Below the pieces are notes generated by a model that searched no databases, was not told the origin of the DNA, and saw only the letters and a list, made by a program, of their open reading frames with translations. A stretch of 64,000 bases of DNA from Halodesulfovibrio sp. MK-HDV. Lineage in GTDB: Bacteria > Desulfobacterota > Desulfovibrionia > Desulfovibrionales > Desulfovibrionaceae. The translations under genes and the position numbers were made by a program. This document shows positions 28,191 to 37,012 of the stretch, one piece after another; position 1 is the stretch's first letter, and each line of letters starts with the position of its first letter. The stretch is taken from the NCBI RefSeq assembly GCF_009914765.1, contig NZ_WYDS01000008.1:10955-74954 (forward strand). The letters run 5' to 3'.

Positions 28191-30529
28191 ATGTTAGTAT
28201 CGCTTCGCAGAGCAGTTGTTGTCCTTTTTTTGTGTGCCTTTACTATATTGACTGTTACAGTCGGGGAGAGTGCAACGCTAACCGCGACCAATGAAGATCA
28301 GGAAGCTGTCGAATGGCAGTTGTCCGCACAGAAGGTATCAACGCTGAATGACGCGGAAGTCGTCGAAGCCGAAGGGGATGTCGTTCTTAAGCAAGGTAAT
28401 GATTACCTTAAGGCCGACTTTGCTAGATACTATGCCGCTACAAACTGGGTATATTTATCCGGTAATGTTAAGATTTTTATGAATAATGATAATTTGACTG
28501 CTGAAACAGCCGAATTTGATTTAGGTAAGAAGGTTGGCTGGATGAAAAACGGCAAGGTCTTCATGCAAGGACCTCACGTTTATTTCACCGGTGAAAAAAT
28601 TCAGAAAAACCTGGGTGACTCGTACACCTTTAATAATGCAACAATTACAGTCTGTGATGGCGACAAGCAGCATGGTCCTTAGATACATCAGAAGCTACTC
28701 TTGAATTAGAAGGGTACGCTGTCATTAAAGGCGCGGATGTTCAGATTCGTGACTATCCCGTCTTTGGTATTCCGTATTTTGTTCTTCCTGTAAAAACCCG
28801 TCGTGAATCCGGATTTCTTCGTCCAGACTTCGGCAGCACAAGCCGATTAGGATTCTGGGCAACTCTTCCATATTTCTTAGCTATTGATCAAGAACGCGAC
28901 TTGACTGTCTATTCGCAGTACATGAGTAAACGTGGTTTTATGCCGGGTGTTGAATATCGCTCGCGTACTTCTAAAGAGAATCAAGTTTGGATGCGTGCTG
29001 ATTGGCTGAATGATGCCATCACAGTTGATGATGCTGCTGACGCAAGCGACTTCGGGTATGATGGACTGTTGCGTACCAATGAGAACCGATACTGGGTTCG
29101 TGGTATGTTTGGCGGTGAATTTGCTGATCCACGATGGAAATTCAAAGCAGATCTAGATATTGTTTCTGATCAGGATATGCTTAGAGAGTTTAACTCAACA
29201 ACCGCTGGGTTTGATGACTCACAAAGTGCATTGGAAGAGCGTTTTGGTCGTTCGTTGAACGATATTAGTGACCCAATTCGTACAAGTAGATTGTTGTTTA
29301 CTCGTGACTGGAACCGTTTTGGTGCTGCGTTGCTTGGTGAATATAACCAGAACTCCGCATTGGGGCATGGGAATGATAAGCATTCTACTGATACCACTCT
29401 TCAGCGTTTACCAGAATTTGATACATATCTTTTCAAGAACAGAGTGCCTGGCTTAGAAGCGGTGCCGCTTACATTAACTGCAGATTTTCAGTCCGTACAG
29501 TTTGCCCGCGAAGAGGGTACTGACGGTAACCGTATTGATGTTATGCCGATGATTGGTCTGCCAATTGTTACTTCCTACGGTACAATTACTCCTGAAGTCG
29601 GAATGCAACAGCTTTGGTATAACACTGGAGAGCGTGATCCTCTACCAAGTGCCAACGGTGATGATAGTAGGACTAACCGTACTCTTATGAAATATGGCGT
29701 CACTGGTTACACAGAGCTTGCTCGAGTTTATAGCTATGATCGAACTTTGGCTATTACTCAGGAAAATGCAGGCAAATCAGAAATTATTGGCCTTAAGCAC
29801 GCTATTCAGCCTCGCTTTGAGTACCGACATGTTTCTGGTAGCAACTTGAGTGATACCCCTATGTATGATTTCGTAGATAGACTTGGTAATGAAGAAGAAC
29901 TTATCGTTTCGCTCGTAAACCTTATCACGAGAAAACAAGCCGCTATTGTATCCGGAAACGAAGAGAAGGGTCTTGATCCTTCTGTCTCAACTTCTTTTGA
30001 TGAACTGTTATGGTTCCGCCTGCTTCAATCTTATGACTTTGAAGAAGCAAAGCGTGATGAAGAAGTCCTTATTTATGATTCAAAATATGAACGCCGCCCT
30101 TGGAATGACTTAGAAGCTGAACTTCGCTTTTACCCTTGGCGTTATGTTACATTTTCTTCCCGAACATTCTATTCATACTACGATAACCAGTTGAATCGTC
30201 ATGATCATACACTGACTTTGACTGCGCCTGACTATGGCGAAGTTTCAACCGGCGTTGATTTTAGAAATAATCTTGAGACAAACAAAGATTTTGCCGGAAC
30301 AGATTTAGAAGATCTTAATGTTTGGAAAAATACTTTGGCTGTAAGCTATTTTAATCCTTTCAATTTTGTAGCGTACTATGAATATGATTTTGAAAATAAT
30401 GAGACATATGAGCAAAGTTATTCTTTGATTTATAATCATCAATGCTTTAGGTTGATCTTCAAGGCAAAATTCACGCCGTTTGATGACAGCTACAAAATGT
30501 ACCTTGAATTACCGGGACTCACTTTCTAA
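28191..30529 (+). pseudogene. lptD: LPS-assembly protein LptD, split by a one-base frameshift
   Basis: The first part (28191-28682) has a signal peptide and the OstA/LptA-like domain (EAEGDVVLKQGNDYLKAD). It runs off frame at about 28668: CDGDK should continue into AWSLDTSEATLELEGYAVIK, which is open in the next frame from GCA 28670. From there the LptD beta-barrel region reads through without interruption to 30529 (RRESGFLRPDFGSTSRLGFW to YLELPGLTF). Restoring one base (CA to CCA at 28668) gives about 780 residues. LptD inserts LPS into the outer membrane and is normally essential in LPS-bearing cells, so a sequencing error is as likely as a real mutation. Confidence 0.88.
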
Positions 30530-30545
30530 GATTTGAACTTAGCAG

Positions 30546-30575
30546 AGCGTCCTTCAAATGAAGGACGCTTTTTTT
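30546..30575 (+). terminator. lptD terminator
   Basis: AGCGTCCTTC (30546-30555) pairs perfectly with GAAGGACGCT (30560-30569), then a T run, 16 bases after the stop. Confidence 0.93.
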
Positions 30576-30751
30576 GTGTCTGAAGGCATACAACAAATTA
30601 GCCAGATTAGTATTTGGTGGTTGTCTACTGTTAATCATAAGGGTATCACAACGAACTTTTGCATACTGAAACTTGCGTTGAGTAGAGATTTTGTTCCCCA
30701 ATGAGGGTTGGGAAACTTTTTAATATCCTGCCGCAATAACAAGAGGATCGT

Positions 30752-31510
30752 ATGCAAAAAGTACTGTGCTATACATTGGCAATTTGTTGTATGATGTGTT
30801 TCACAATAAATGAAGCGAGGGCGAATATGCGCGATAGAACTCCAGAAAGCGCGCTCAAGGCCTTGCAAGAGGGGAATAAGCGATTCGTTTCAAACGAATC
30901 GGCACACCCGCGCTCGAGCTATGAGCATACAATTATGGCTAAGGAGCTTGATCAGAACTTCCACGCGATTGCGACTGTGGTAGCTTGTTCTGATTCCCGT
31001 GTGCCTGTCGAACGTATATTCGATGTCGGTATAATGGACACTTTTGTTGTCCGTGCTGCCGGTAACGTTATCGGTATCGATCAAACAGGATCAGTAGAAT
31101 ACGGTGTCGGGGTTGTAGAAACTCCACTACTCGTCATTCTCGGGCATACGAAATGTGGTGCTGTACAGGCGACTATTGATAAGTTGGCTGGCGATAAAGC
31201 CGAGCTTACTCCGAGCATCCATGCGATTCTCGCAAGAATTAAACCTGCTGTTGTTAATGTTCTTAATAGAGAAACTGAACTGAAAGGACAGAGCGTCCTT
31301 GATGCTTCTGTTGAGCAGAATATTTGGCAGGGATTGCATGACTTATTCATGCAGAGTCAGCTTATTCGCGATAAGTATACTAATGGTGATGTGAAGATTG
31401 CTGGTGGTGTGTATGACTTGCATACTGGCGATGTTCGCTGGCTTGATGAAAAGAATATATCGGACGTTTTCGCCGGTGTTCTGTTTGAACTAAAGAATAA
31501 TGTGAAGTAG
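30752..31510 (+). CDS. Beta-class carbonic anhydrase, periplasmic
   Basis: A 252-residue zinc enzyme that interconverts CO2 and bicarbonate. Zinc ligands are visible in VACSDSRVP (Cys, with the Asp-Arg pair) and ILGHTKCGA (His and Cys); FDVGIMDTFVVRAAGN is another family block. The first 24 residues (MQKVLCYTLAICC to NEARA) look like a signal peptide, so the enzyme is probably exported. AGAGGA precedes the ATG by four bases. If translation began at a later ATG (the MRDRTPESAL segment), the product would be cytoplasmic. Confidence 0.9.
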   Translation: MQKVLCYTLAICCMMCFTINEARANMRDRTPESALKALQEGNKRFVSNESAHPRSSYEHTIMAKELDQNFHAIATVVACSDSRVPVERIFDVGIMDTFVVRAAGNVIGIDQTGSVEYGVGVVETPLLVILGHTKCGAVQATIDKLAGDKAELTPSIHAILARIKPAVVNVLNRETELKGQSVLDASVEQNIWQGLHDLFMQSQLIRDKYTNGDVKIAGGVYDLHTGDVRWLDEKNISDVFAGVLFELKNNVK

Positions 31511-31569
31511 CTAAGATCACCGCTTGTTTTAACGAGTGGTTATGCCGTTTAGTTGCCATGAAAAAAATG

Positions 31570-31600
31570 AAAAGCCCACTGGTTACAGTGGGCTTTTCTT
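31570..31600 (+). terminator. Carbonic anhydrase terminator
   Basis: AAAAGCCCACTG (31570-31581) with CAGTGGGCTTTT (31586-31597). A run of seven A precedes it, so it could act on both strands. Confidence 0.88.
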
Positions 31601-31969
31601 GTTTGTTATAAAATAAATTACAAAAAAGTTAAAAGCGTACGAGGAAGGTTTTTGGGTAAAAAGTGTAGAATAGTCAGAGGGTTGTATTTCGGGTAATGGT
31701 TTGCAGGTTAATAAGTACTCATTATCGGTGTCAAATGTGCTTTTGCAGGTGTTGACTATTTTGAAAAGATAGGGCTAAACAGGATTTACAGCAGAAATGA
31801 CATTTTTGAATAAAATTCATGTTTTGTTTTATTCCTGCGCTAATTTTTTAGACAAATTTGTTGCCTTTAGTTGTTTGCCCTTTCTATGTGGTGGAATCTG
31901 AATACGACGTGGCTGATTAGTTCTCAGCAATAACGGACGGTAGAAGCAAACATCTACAGGCTGCACGAA

Positions 31970-32109
31970 TAATAGTTAGTACAAGTTCAGCAGACTTGTA
32001 TTAATGCCAAATCATGCCCATGCAAGGGGCTGAAAGCTAACTCTTCTCGCAACGTTGAGTGAGCCAATGGGGGAGACCGGTGAACCATCACCGGTCTCAT
32101 TCGTGTTTT
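31970..32109 (+). ncRNA. Candidate small structured RNA
   Basis: In an 800-base gap without genes, a long interrupted hairpin can be drawn: GTTAG (31975-31979) with CTAAC (32037-32041), TTCAG (31986-31990) with CTGAA (32030-32034), and CTTGTAT (31995-32001) with ATGCAAG (32020-32026). It is followed by the 11-bp stem GAGACCGGTGA/TCACCGGTCTC (32073-32098) and TTTT, which looks like a terminator. ACAAG/CTTGT (31981-31999) could form an alternative. No known RNA family was recognised and no clear promoter is seen. Confidence 0.35.
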
Positions 32110-32234
32110 ATGGACTTTCATGAAAGCTTTTAGAAGTTCATTTCTGAGTACTTTTCAAGTTTGTCATTCCTGTCATATTCCTCGCAGTCTTTTATCAGAC
32201 GTCGCAATCTCTCTTGGTCATATCCAATTCACGT

Positions 32235-32276
32235 GCAAAAGCGCCAACGGGCGGATGATCCCGATGGCGCCTTTGC
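32235..32276 (-). terminator. Strong hairpin after the serine dehydratase gene
   Basis: GCAAAAGCGCCAACGGG (32235-32251) pairs with CCCGATGGCGCCTTTGC (32260-32276) with one mismatch and one wobble, 43 bases after the stop. The U tract after it on the minus strand is poor, so it may protect the 3' end rather than terminate. Confidence 0.6.
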
Positions 32277-32318
32277 GTGCTCTATATGTCTTAGGTAACC
32301 TAAGAAGTGTATCTTTTA

Positions 32319-33551
32319 TTAGTCGCAGCCTTTGCAGCCACGACAGGACTTTCTGTCAGCATAGGCAACAGCAAGCCCGCCGGTAGAGGTTTCACGGTAG
32401 AGACTCGGGAGGTCATGACCGGTTTTGGTCATAACAGCCACTACTTCATCAAACGGAATATGATGGGAGCCGTCTGAGAAAAGGGTCATCTCCGCGAGAG
32501 AAAGTGCACGGGTTGCCGCACAGGCATTACGTTCAATGCAGGGAATCTGTACTAGCCCGTCAACTGGGTCGCAGGTGAGTCCTAAGTGATGCTCAAGACC
32601 CATTTCTGCGGCATATTCAATTTGCTTGATGGTGCCACCTAAAAGCTGGGTGGCAGCCGCAGCAGCCATGGAACATGCAGAACCGACTTCACCCTGACAG
32701 CCGACTTCGGCGCCGGAAATAGAACCGTTGTGCTTGATGACATTACCGAAGAGTCCGGCAGTGGCAAGAGCGCGCAGTATATCTTTTTCCGTGGAGTCAT
32801 GATGTTCTTTAAGATACCGCAAAACGGCAGGGACGATACCGCATGATCCGCACGTCGGTGCTGTAACAATGGTTCCGCCACCAGCATTTTCTTCTGAAAC
32901 TGCTAAGGCATACGCTGTCACAAGCCCTGTCTGCTGTAATACGCTTCCGGCAAGTTTACTTTTCTTGAGGTAGTTCCATGCTTGACGGCGTAAACCGATG
33001 GAACCCGGAAGTACTCCCTGATTGGAGAGTCCATTCTCAATAGAGGTGGACATAACTTCCCAAATCTCTTTGAGGAAGTCCCAAATTTCCTTTCCTTCAC
33101 AGTTCTCGACGTATTCCCAGTAGGTAAGGCCAGCATCAGAGCAATGCTCCATGATGGAAGCCATATCCGTGAGATCGTAGACTGCCGGAGTGGTTTCTCC
33201 TTCAGAGCCCGGTTCGCATAACGCGCCACCCCCTACTGAGTAAACGGTGTAGTCGGCGGTTATGTTCCCATCAGCATCCAAAGCCTCAAAAATCATTCCG
33301 TTCGGATGGTCAGGAAGTTTGTCCTCTGGACGCCATACTATCTCGGTACGTTCTTCACCGAGAACTTGTAGGATGGCCCAGTCTGTAAGGTGGCCTTTGC
33401 CTGTGGCACCCATGCTTTCAAACAAATGTACTCTGTAACTTGCAGCCTGTGGATGAGCGGCTAAAAAGCGTTCTGCAGCAAACTTTGGTCCCATTGTGTG
33501 TGAAGAGGAAGGACCAAGGCCGATACGATATAATTCTTTGATGCTCTGCAT
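32319..33551 (-). CDS. sdaA: L-serine ammonia-lyase (4Fe-4S, single chain)
   Basis: A 410-residue iron-sulfur serine dehydratase that converts L-serine to pyruvate and ammonia. The beta domain starts with YRIGLGPSSSHTMGPKFAAE; the alpha domain has GGGTIVTAPTCGSCGIVPAV, GNVIKHNGSISGAEVGCQGEVGSACSMAAA and TCDPVDGLVQIPCIERNA, with the conserved cysteines that ligate the cluster. The C-terminus ends with a Cys-rich CRGCKGC. It is the last gene of the TRAP operon, 12 bases after dctM, which implies that the imported solute is serine or a compound converted to it. Threonine activity is possible. Confidence 0.94.
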   Translation of the reverse strand: MQSIKELYRIGLGPSSSHTMGPKFAAERFLAAHPQAASYRVHLFESMGATGKGHLTDWAILQVLGEERTEIVWRPEDKLPDHPNGMIFEALDADGNITADYTVYSVGGGALCEPGSEGETTPAVYDLTDMASIMEHCSDAGLTYWEYVENCEGKEIWDFLKEIWEVMSTSIENGLSNQGVLPGSIGLRRQAWNYLKKSKLAGSVLQQTGLVTAYALAVSEENAGGGTIVTAPTCGSCGIVPAVLRYLKEHHDSTEKDILRALATAGLFGNVIKHNGSISGAEVGCQGEVGSACSMAAAAATQLLGGTIKQIEYAAEMGLEHHLGLTCDPVDGLVQIPCIERNACAATRALSLAEMTLFSDGSHHIPFDEVVAVMTKTGHDLPSLYRETSTGGLAVAYADRKSCRGCKGCD

Positions 33552-33563
33552 AAGGACTACTCC

Positions 33564-34865
33564 TTAACCCATGGCCAGTTTAACAAGCCAGAGTGATACT
33601 TCTGGAATGTAAGTGGTAATAATCAGTGTAGGCAGCCATGCAAATAGAATCAGAATAATGGTCGGTTTAAGCATTGTGTTTACACGGGCACCGGATATTC
33701 GACCGGAAAGGTAAAGCAATGGTGCCGTTGGTGGTGTAACGTTCCCCATACCGAGGTTAACACCCATGATGGCAGCAAAGTGAACTGGGTCAACACCAAG
33801 TTGAGTTACGAGTGGCAACAGCAGTGGAGTACCGAGCAGAATACCGGAAACGTCGTCCATGAGCATACCCATGATGAGCATGAACACGTTGATCATCATA
33901 AGGATGACATATTTGTTTTCGGATACAGAAGTAAGGACAGACATTACCTGAGAAGGTAGATCTTCCATAATGTACAGGCGGGAAAGGATCATAACCGCAA
34001 AGGTCATAGCCATAATAACGCCTGTGGTTGTTGCTGATTCAATAAGAGTCTTCATGAGGTCGCGTGCTTTAAGCCCGCGGTATACAAACATAGCAACAGG
34101 GATAGCATACAGTACAGCAACCGCAGCAGCTTCTGTAGGAGTCATGATACCGCCGTAGATACCACCGAGGATGATGACAGGCATCATGAGTGCTGGAGAA
34201 GCCTTAACACTCTTTTTTACAAAGAGTTTACTTGTGGTTGCAAGGTCACCGTGATCTGCAACTTGAATATTTTTGTTGTTACGCAGCATGTACAAGTTAA
34301 CAAGGCTGAGCAGAGTAGTAAGGATAAGACCCGGAACAAATGCTGCGAGGAAGCAGGCCAGAACGGACTGGTTACCCATCCACGCGTATAAAATCATAAG
34401 CATGGAAGGTGGAATAAGGATACCAAGTACGCCGGAGCTTGCGAGGAGCGCCGCAGCATGTCCGGTAGGGTAGCCTGCACGCTTGAGCTTAGGCATCATG
34501 ATGGAGCCGATACAGGATACGGTTGCGGAAGAAGAACCGGATACTGCACCAAAGATAGCACAAGTGATAACGCATACTACGCCAAGCCCACCGCGAATAC
34601 GACCGGCAATAACATCGACAACATCAATAAGCTTGTCCCCGATGCCCCCCTTGTCCATAACACCACCTGCCATAATAAAGAGCGGGATGGTTAGTAGAAC
34701 AACAGAGTTCATTTTTGCAAAGCCGTATGGCAGCAGGAAGCTAGGATCGTAGCCACCCTGAAAAATTAAGTATGCAGCAGAGCTAAAGAACGCAAACGGA
34801 ATTGGCACGCCGATGAACAGTGTAAATACCAAAATAGCGATTGCTATTGCGATAGGAATAGACAT
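33564..34865 (-). CDS. dctM: TRAP transporter large permease DctM
   Basis: A 433-residue inner-membrane protein with about 12 helices and the DctM blocks FIMAGGVMDKGGIGDKLIDV, AIFGAVSGSSSATVSCIGSI and GIYGGIMTPTEAAAVAVLYA. It forms the ion-coupled transport channel with DctQ. Its ATG directly abuts the dctQ stop (TAAATG), so the two are coupled. Confidence 0.95.
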   Translation of the reverse strand: MSIPIAIAIAILVFTLFIGVPIPFAFFSSAAYLIFQGGYDPSFLLPYGFAKMNSVVLLTIPLFIMAGGVMDKGGIGDKLIDVVDVIAGRIRGGLGVVCVITCAIFGAVSGSSSATVSCIGSIMMPKLKRAGYPTGHAAALLASSGVLGILIPPSMLMILYAWMGNQSVLACFLAAFVPGLILTTLLSLVNLYMLRNNKNIQVADHGDLATTSKLFVKKSVKASPALMMPVIILGGIYGGIMTPTEAAAVAVLYAIPVAMFVYRGLKARDLMKTLIESATTTGVIMAMTFAVMILSRLYIMEDLPSQVMSVLTSVSENKYVILMMINVFMLIMGMLMDDVSGILLGTPLLLPLVTQLGVDPVHFAAIMGVNLGMGNVTPPTAPLLYLSGRISGARVNTMLKPTIILILFAWLPTLIITTYIPEVSLWLVKLAMG

Positions 34866-35399
34866 TTAAAAATCCCCCGAGCAGCCGAATCTGTCGCCTT
34901 TAATAAATGCGATAAGATCCTGTACGAAATATGTGACATGGTACAGAGACATGAGAACAAAACCCAGACCAACTGCAGCTTGTGGAATAAGCATTGGCAG
35001 GCGGAATACAGGGGATCTTGGGTTCATTACCAGTGCCCAGGATACAAATTGTAGTGCCCAGACGGTAAAGAGTATGCACACAGCACAGGTGATGGCATCT
35101 TTTAGGAGAAGAACTGCACCTCTAAGGTGCGGGTTTCGGATATAGCAGGAGAGCAGGTCTGCTGAAATTTGGCTTTTTTCGCGACTCCCCTGTGCGGCAC
35201 CCATAAAGTAGAGCCAGAAGGCCAGCATAGAGATAAGTTCTTCAGAACCGTAAAAGTCAGAGCCGAAAATATAGCGAATCATAATGGTGTAACAGATCAT
35301 GCAAACAATAATGATGCTGGTGCTTGCCATTACAAATTTTTGGAAAAGGCCAAGTCCTTTCCACGGAATGCTTAGAGCATTTAGAAGAGTTTTATTCAT
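34866..35399 (-). CDS. dctQ: TRAP transporter small permease DctQ
   Basis: A 177-residue protein with four hydrophobic helices; GSDFYGSEELISMLAFWLYFMGAAQGSRE is typical of the DctQ family. It lies between dctP and dctM in the operon, and a large hairpin separates it from dctP. Confidence 0.9.
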   Translation of the reverse strand: MNKTLLNALSIPWKGLGLFQKFVMASTSIIIVCMICYTIMIRYIFGSDFYGSEELISMLAFWLYFMGAAQGSREKSQISADLLSCYIRNPHLRGAVLLLKDAITCAVCILFTVWALQFVSWALVMNPRSPVFRLPMLIPQAAVGLGFVLMSLYHVTYFVQDLIAFIKGDRFGCSGDF

Positions 35400-35424
35400 C
35401 TTGTGTGTCCCTTGAACTACTCAG

Positions 35425-35457
35425 AAAAATTCGGCGGTGCGGTATACCGCACCGCCG
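35425..35457 (-). terminator. Intercistronic hairpin between dctP and dctQ
   Basis: A perfect 26-base palindrome (35432-35457, core GGCGGTGCGGTATACCGCAC) followed on the minus strand by U-rich sequence from the A run 35425-35429. Such hairpins between a binding-protein gene and its permeases usually allow partial termination or protect the upstream message, giving an excess of the binding protein. Confidence 0.8.
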
Positions 35458-35492
35458 TGTAAGGTTAGAGCTTAGTTAGTAGTGCTGTCTTA

Positions 35493-36518
35493 CTAGTAAG
35501 AAGCTTTAATACCGTTGAGGAGTTCAGGAGTGAGGTTCTTTTCAAGACGCGGCCATGCTTTTGCACGAACGTAGTCTGCCATCTGCTCAAGCTCCTGGGT
35601 GGTGAACATAATAACTTCGATGCCTGCTTCAGAAAGCTTTTTACGGTACATTTCGTCTTCGCTTTCAGCCATAAGGAATGAATTCTGTGATTCATCACCA
35701 AATGCAGTTGCAACGATTTTCTGATCTTCTGGGCTCATGCCTTCGAAGAGTTTTTTGTTCATTACGTACTGAGTAGACTCAAAGTTAACGTTGTACTGGT
35801 AGTACTCCTTAATTACATCGCGGAAGCCGAGGTAGTTAAGGTTTGGAGGGCCACCGAGCCAGCCGTCAACAACGCCGGTCTGCAATGCAGAGTAGGTGTC
35901 GGTGTAAGGCAGGGAAGAAGTACGGAAGCCGAGTTCTTCTGCGCCGAATTTAAATACGTCGAGACCAGGTACACGGATCATGAAGCCTTTTTCTACGCCA
36001 GGTTTGCTAGCATTTTCAAGCGGCTTAACAGTACCTACGCCGATGAAACCTTCACCGTAGTAACCAAGGAATTTTACGCCGAGAGCGTCATGCATTTTTG
36101 CCATTTCTTTCGGGAGAAACGCATCCTTATCGTATACCTTACGAGCCTGTTCATAGTCTCGAGCAATATAAGGAAGGAAGCCTACACCGAGACGAGCGTC
36201 AAACTGGTCAGGTACGGTGATGTGGGCGATGTCAATGGAGCCACGGATAATTTCTTCATAAAGCTGGCTTGCATCACCAAGCTGGTTAGCTGGGTAAATT
36301 TTAACTTCGATGCGGCCATCAGTTTCTTTTTCGATACGAGCTTTAATGCGCTCAGCTGATTTCTGAGCCATGTGTTCTGTTGGATGCTGGGTAGCAAACT
36401 TAAGAACAACTTTTTCGGTTTTCTTACCTGTAGGTGCTGCCTGATCATCGCCGCCGGTACATGCGGTAAGACCAAGTGCAGCTGCAAAACAAAGCATAAG
36501 TGCAGCAATACGTTTCAT
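35493..36518 (-). CDS. dctP: TRAP transporter solute-binding lipoprotein DctP
   Basis: A 341-residue DctP-family receptor. The signal sequence ends in the lipobox LTAC (Cys20), so it is probably membrane-tethered in the periplasm. VLKFATQHPTEH starts the mature fold, GRIEVKIYPANQLGDASQLYEEI is the family signature, and FMIRVPGLDVFKFGAEELGF contains the arginine that usually binds the carboxylate of the solute. AGGAG lies eight bases before the ATG. It is first in the operon with dctQ, dctM and sdaA, behind a sigma-54 promoter. Confidence 0.94.
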   Translation of the reverse strand: MKRIAALMLCFAAALGLTACTGGDDQAAPTGKKTEKVVLKFATQHPTEHMAQKSAERIKARIEKETDGRIEVKIYPANQLGDASQLYEEIIRGSIDIAHITVPDQFDARLGVGFLPYIARDYEQARKVYDKDAFLPKEMAKMHDALGVKFLGYYGEGFIGVGTVKPLENASKPGVEKGFMIRVPGLDVFKFGAEELGFRTSSLPYTDTYSALQTGVVDGWLGGPPNLNYLGFRDVIKEYYQYNVNFESTQYVMNKKLFEGMSPEDQKIVATAFGDESQNSFLMAESEDEMYRKKLSEAGIEVIMFTTQELEQMADYVRAKAWPRLEKNLTPELLNGIKASY

Positions 36519-36608
36519 TACAGTAACTCCTGAAAAATTTTGATAAGACTCTGAGCTCTCTCAGAGCACTCCTCTCAAGTGAGTGTGTCTCCTCACGGAC
36601 TCTTTCTT

Positions 36609-36624
36609 TGCTTGGAGTGTGCCA
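36609..36624 (-). promoter_or_regulatory. Sigma-54 promoter of the dctPQM-sdaA operon
   Basis: On the minus strand the sequence is TGGCACACTCCAAGCA, which keeps the -24 GG and -12 GC at the right spacing. It lies about 90 bases upstream of the dctP ATG. The intervening leader holds the dyad CTCTGAG/CTCAGAG (36549-36566). Confidence 0.75.
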
Positions 36625-36709
36625 TGTTTACAAATCCTCATGTTTCTAGCCAGTTGGTTTAAATGTGAGGTATTACCTTTGGAAAAGTAACATGAAATAT
36701 AGAATTAAA

Positions 36710-36759
36710 TGTTCACAAAAGCGGGACAGTCTGTCCTTTGTGTTCACAAAAACGGAACA
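36710..36759. promoter_or_regulatory. Two tandem activator sites upstream of dctP
   Basis: TGTTCACAAAAGCGGGACA (36710-36728) and TGTTCACAAAAACGGAACA (36741-36759) share a TGTTC-N9-GAACA dyad, the first with one change. They are 31 bp apart, three helical turns, and about 120-150 bp upstream of the inferred start of transcription, as expected for NtrC-type activator sites. The likely binder is the adjacent sigma-54 regulator. Confidence 0.75.
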
Positions 36760-36943
36760 CTGAGTTCGATCTTAGGAGATTTAGAATTTGTTATATGTGA
36801 TAATTTGCTGTCTATGGTCTGTAATGAGGCTGTATGTAGGGTGATGCAGTGTGTTGTTAGTGGGTTGAAAGTAGGTATTTCTGCTTTCAAAATGGTGGGA
36901 GAGTAAGTTTTTGAGAGAATTCTGTTTGATTAAACAAACAAAA

Positions 36944-36962
36944 TGTTCCGTAAAAGTGAACA
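36944..36962. promoter_or_regulatory. Third activator site, inverted copy
   Basis: TGTTCCGTAAAAGTGAACA is the same 19-base dyad in reverse orientation (its complement reads TGTTCACTTTTACGGAACA). It lies just after the stop of the regulator gene, about 350 bp upstream of the dctP start of transcription, and could support DNA looping. Confidence 0.7.
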
Positions 36963-37012
36963 GTTAGCTGTTTCTCGCTCACTCTTTGGTAGGGACAGGT
37001 CGTAATGTAGGA

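Noticed and set aside
28660-28680. Programmed -1 frameshift in lptD
   Set aside because: The sequence GACAAGCAG is not a slippery heptamer and no downstream pseudoknot is evident; a lost base is simpler.
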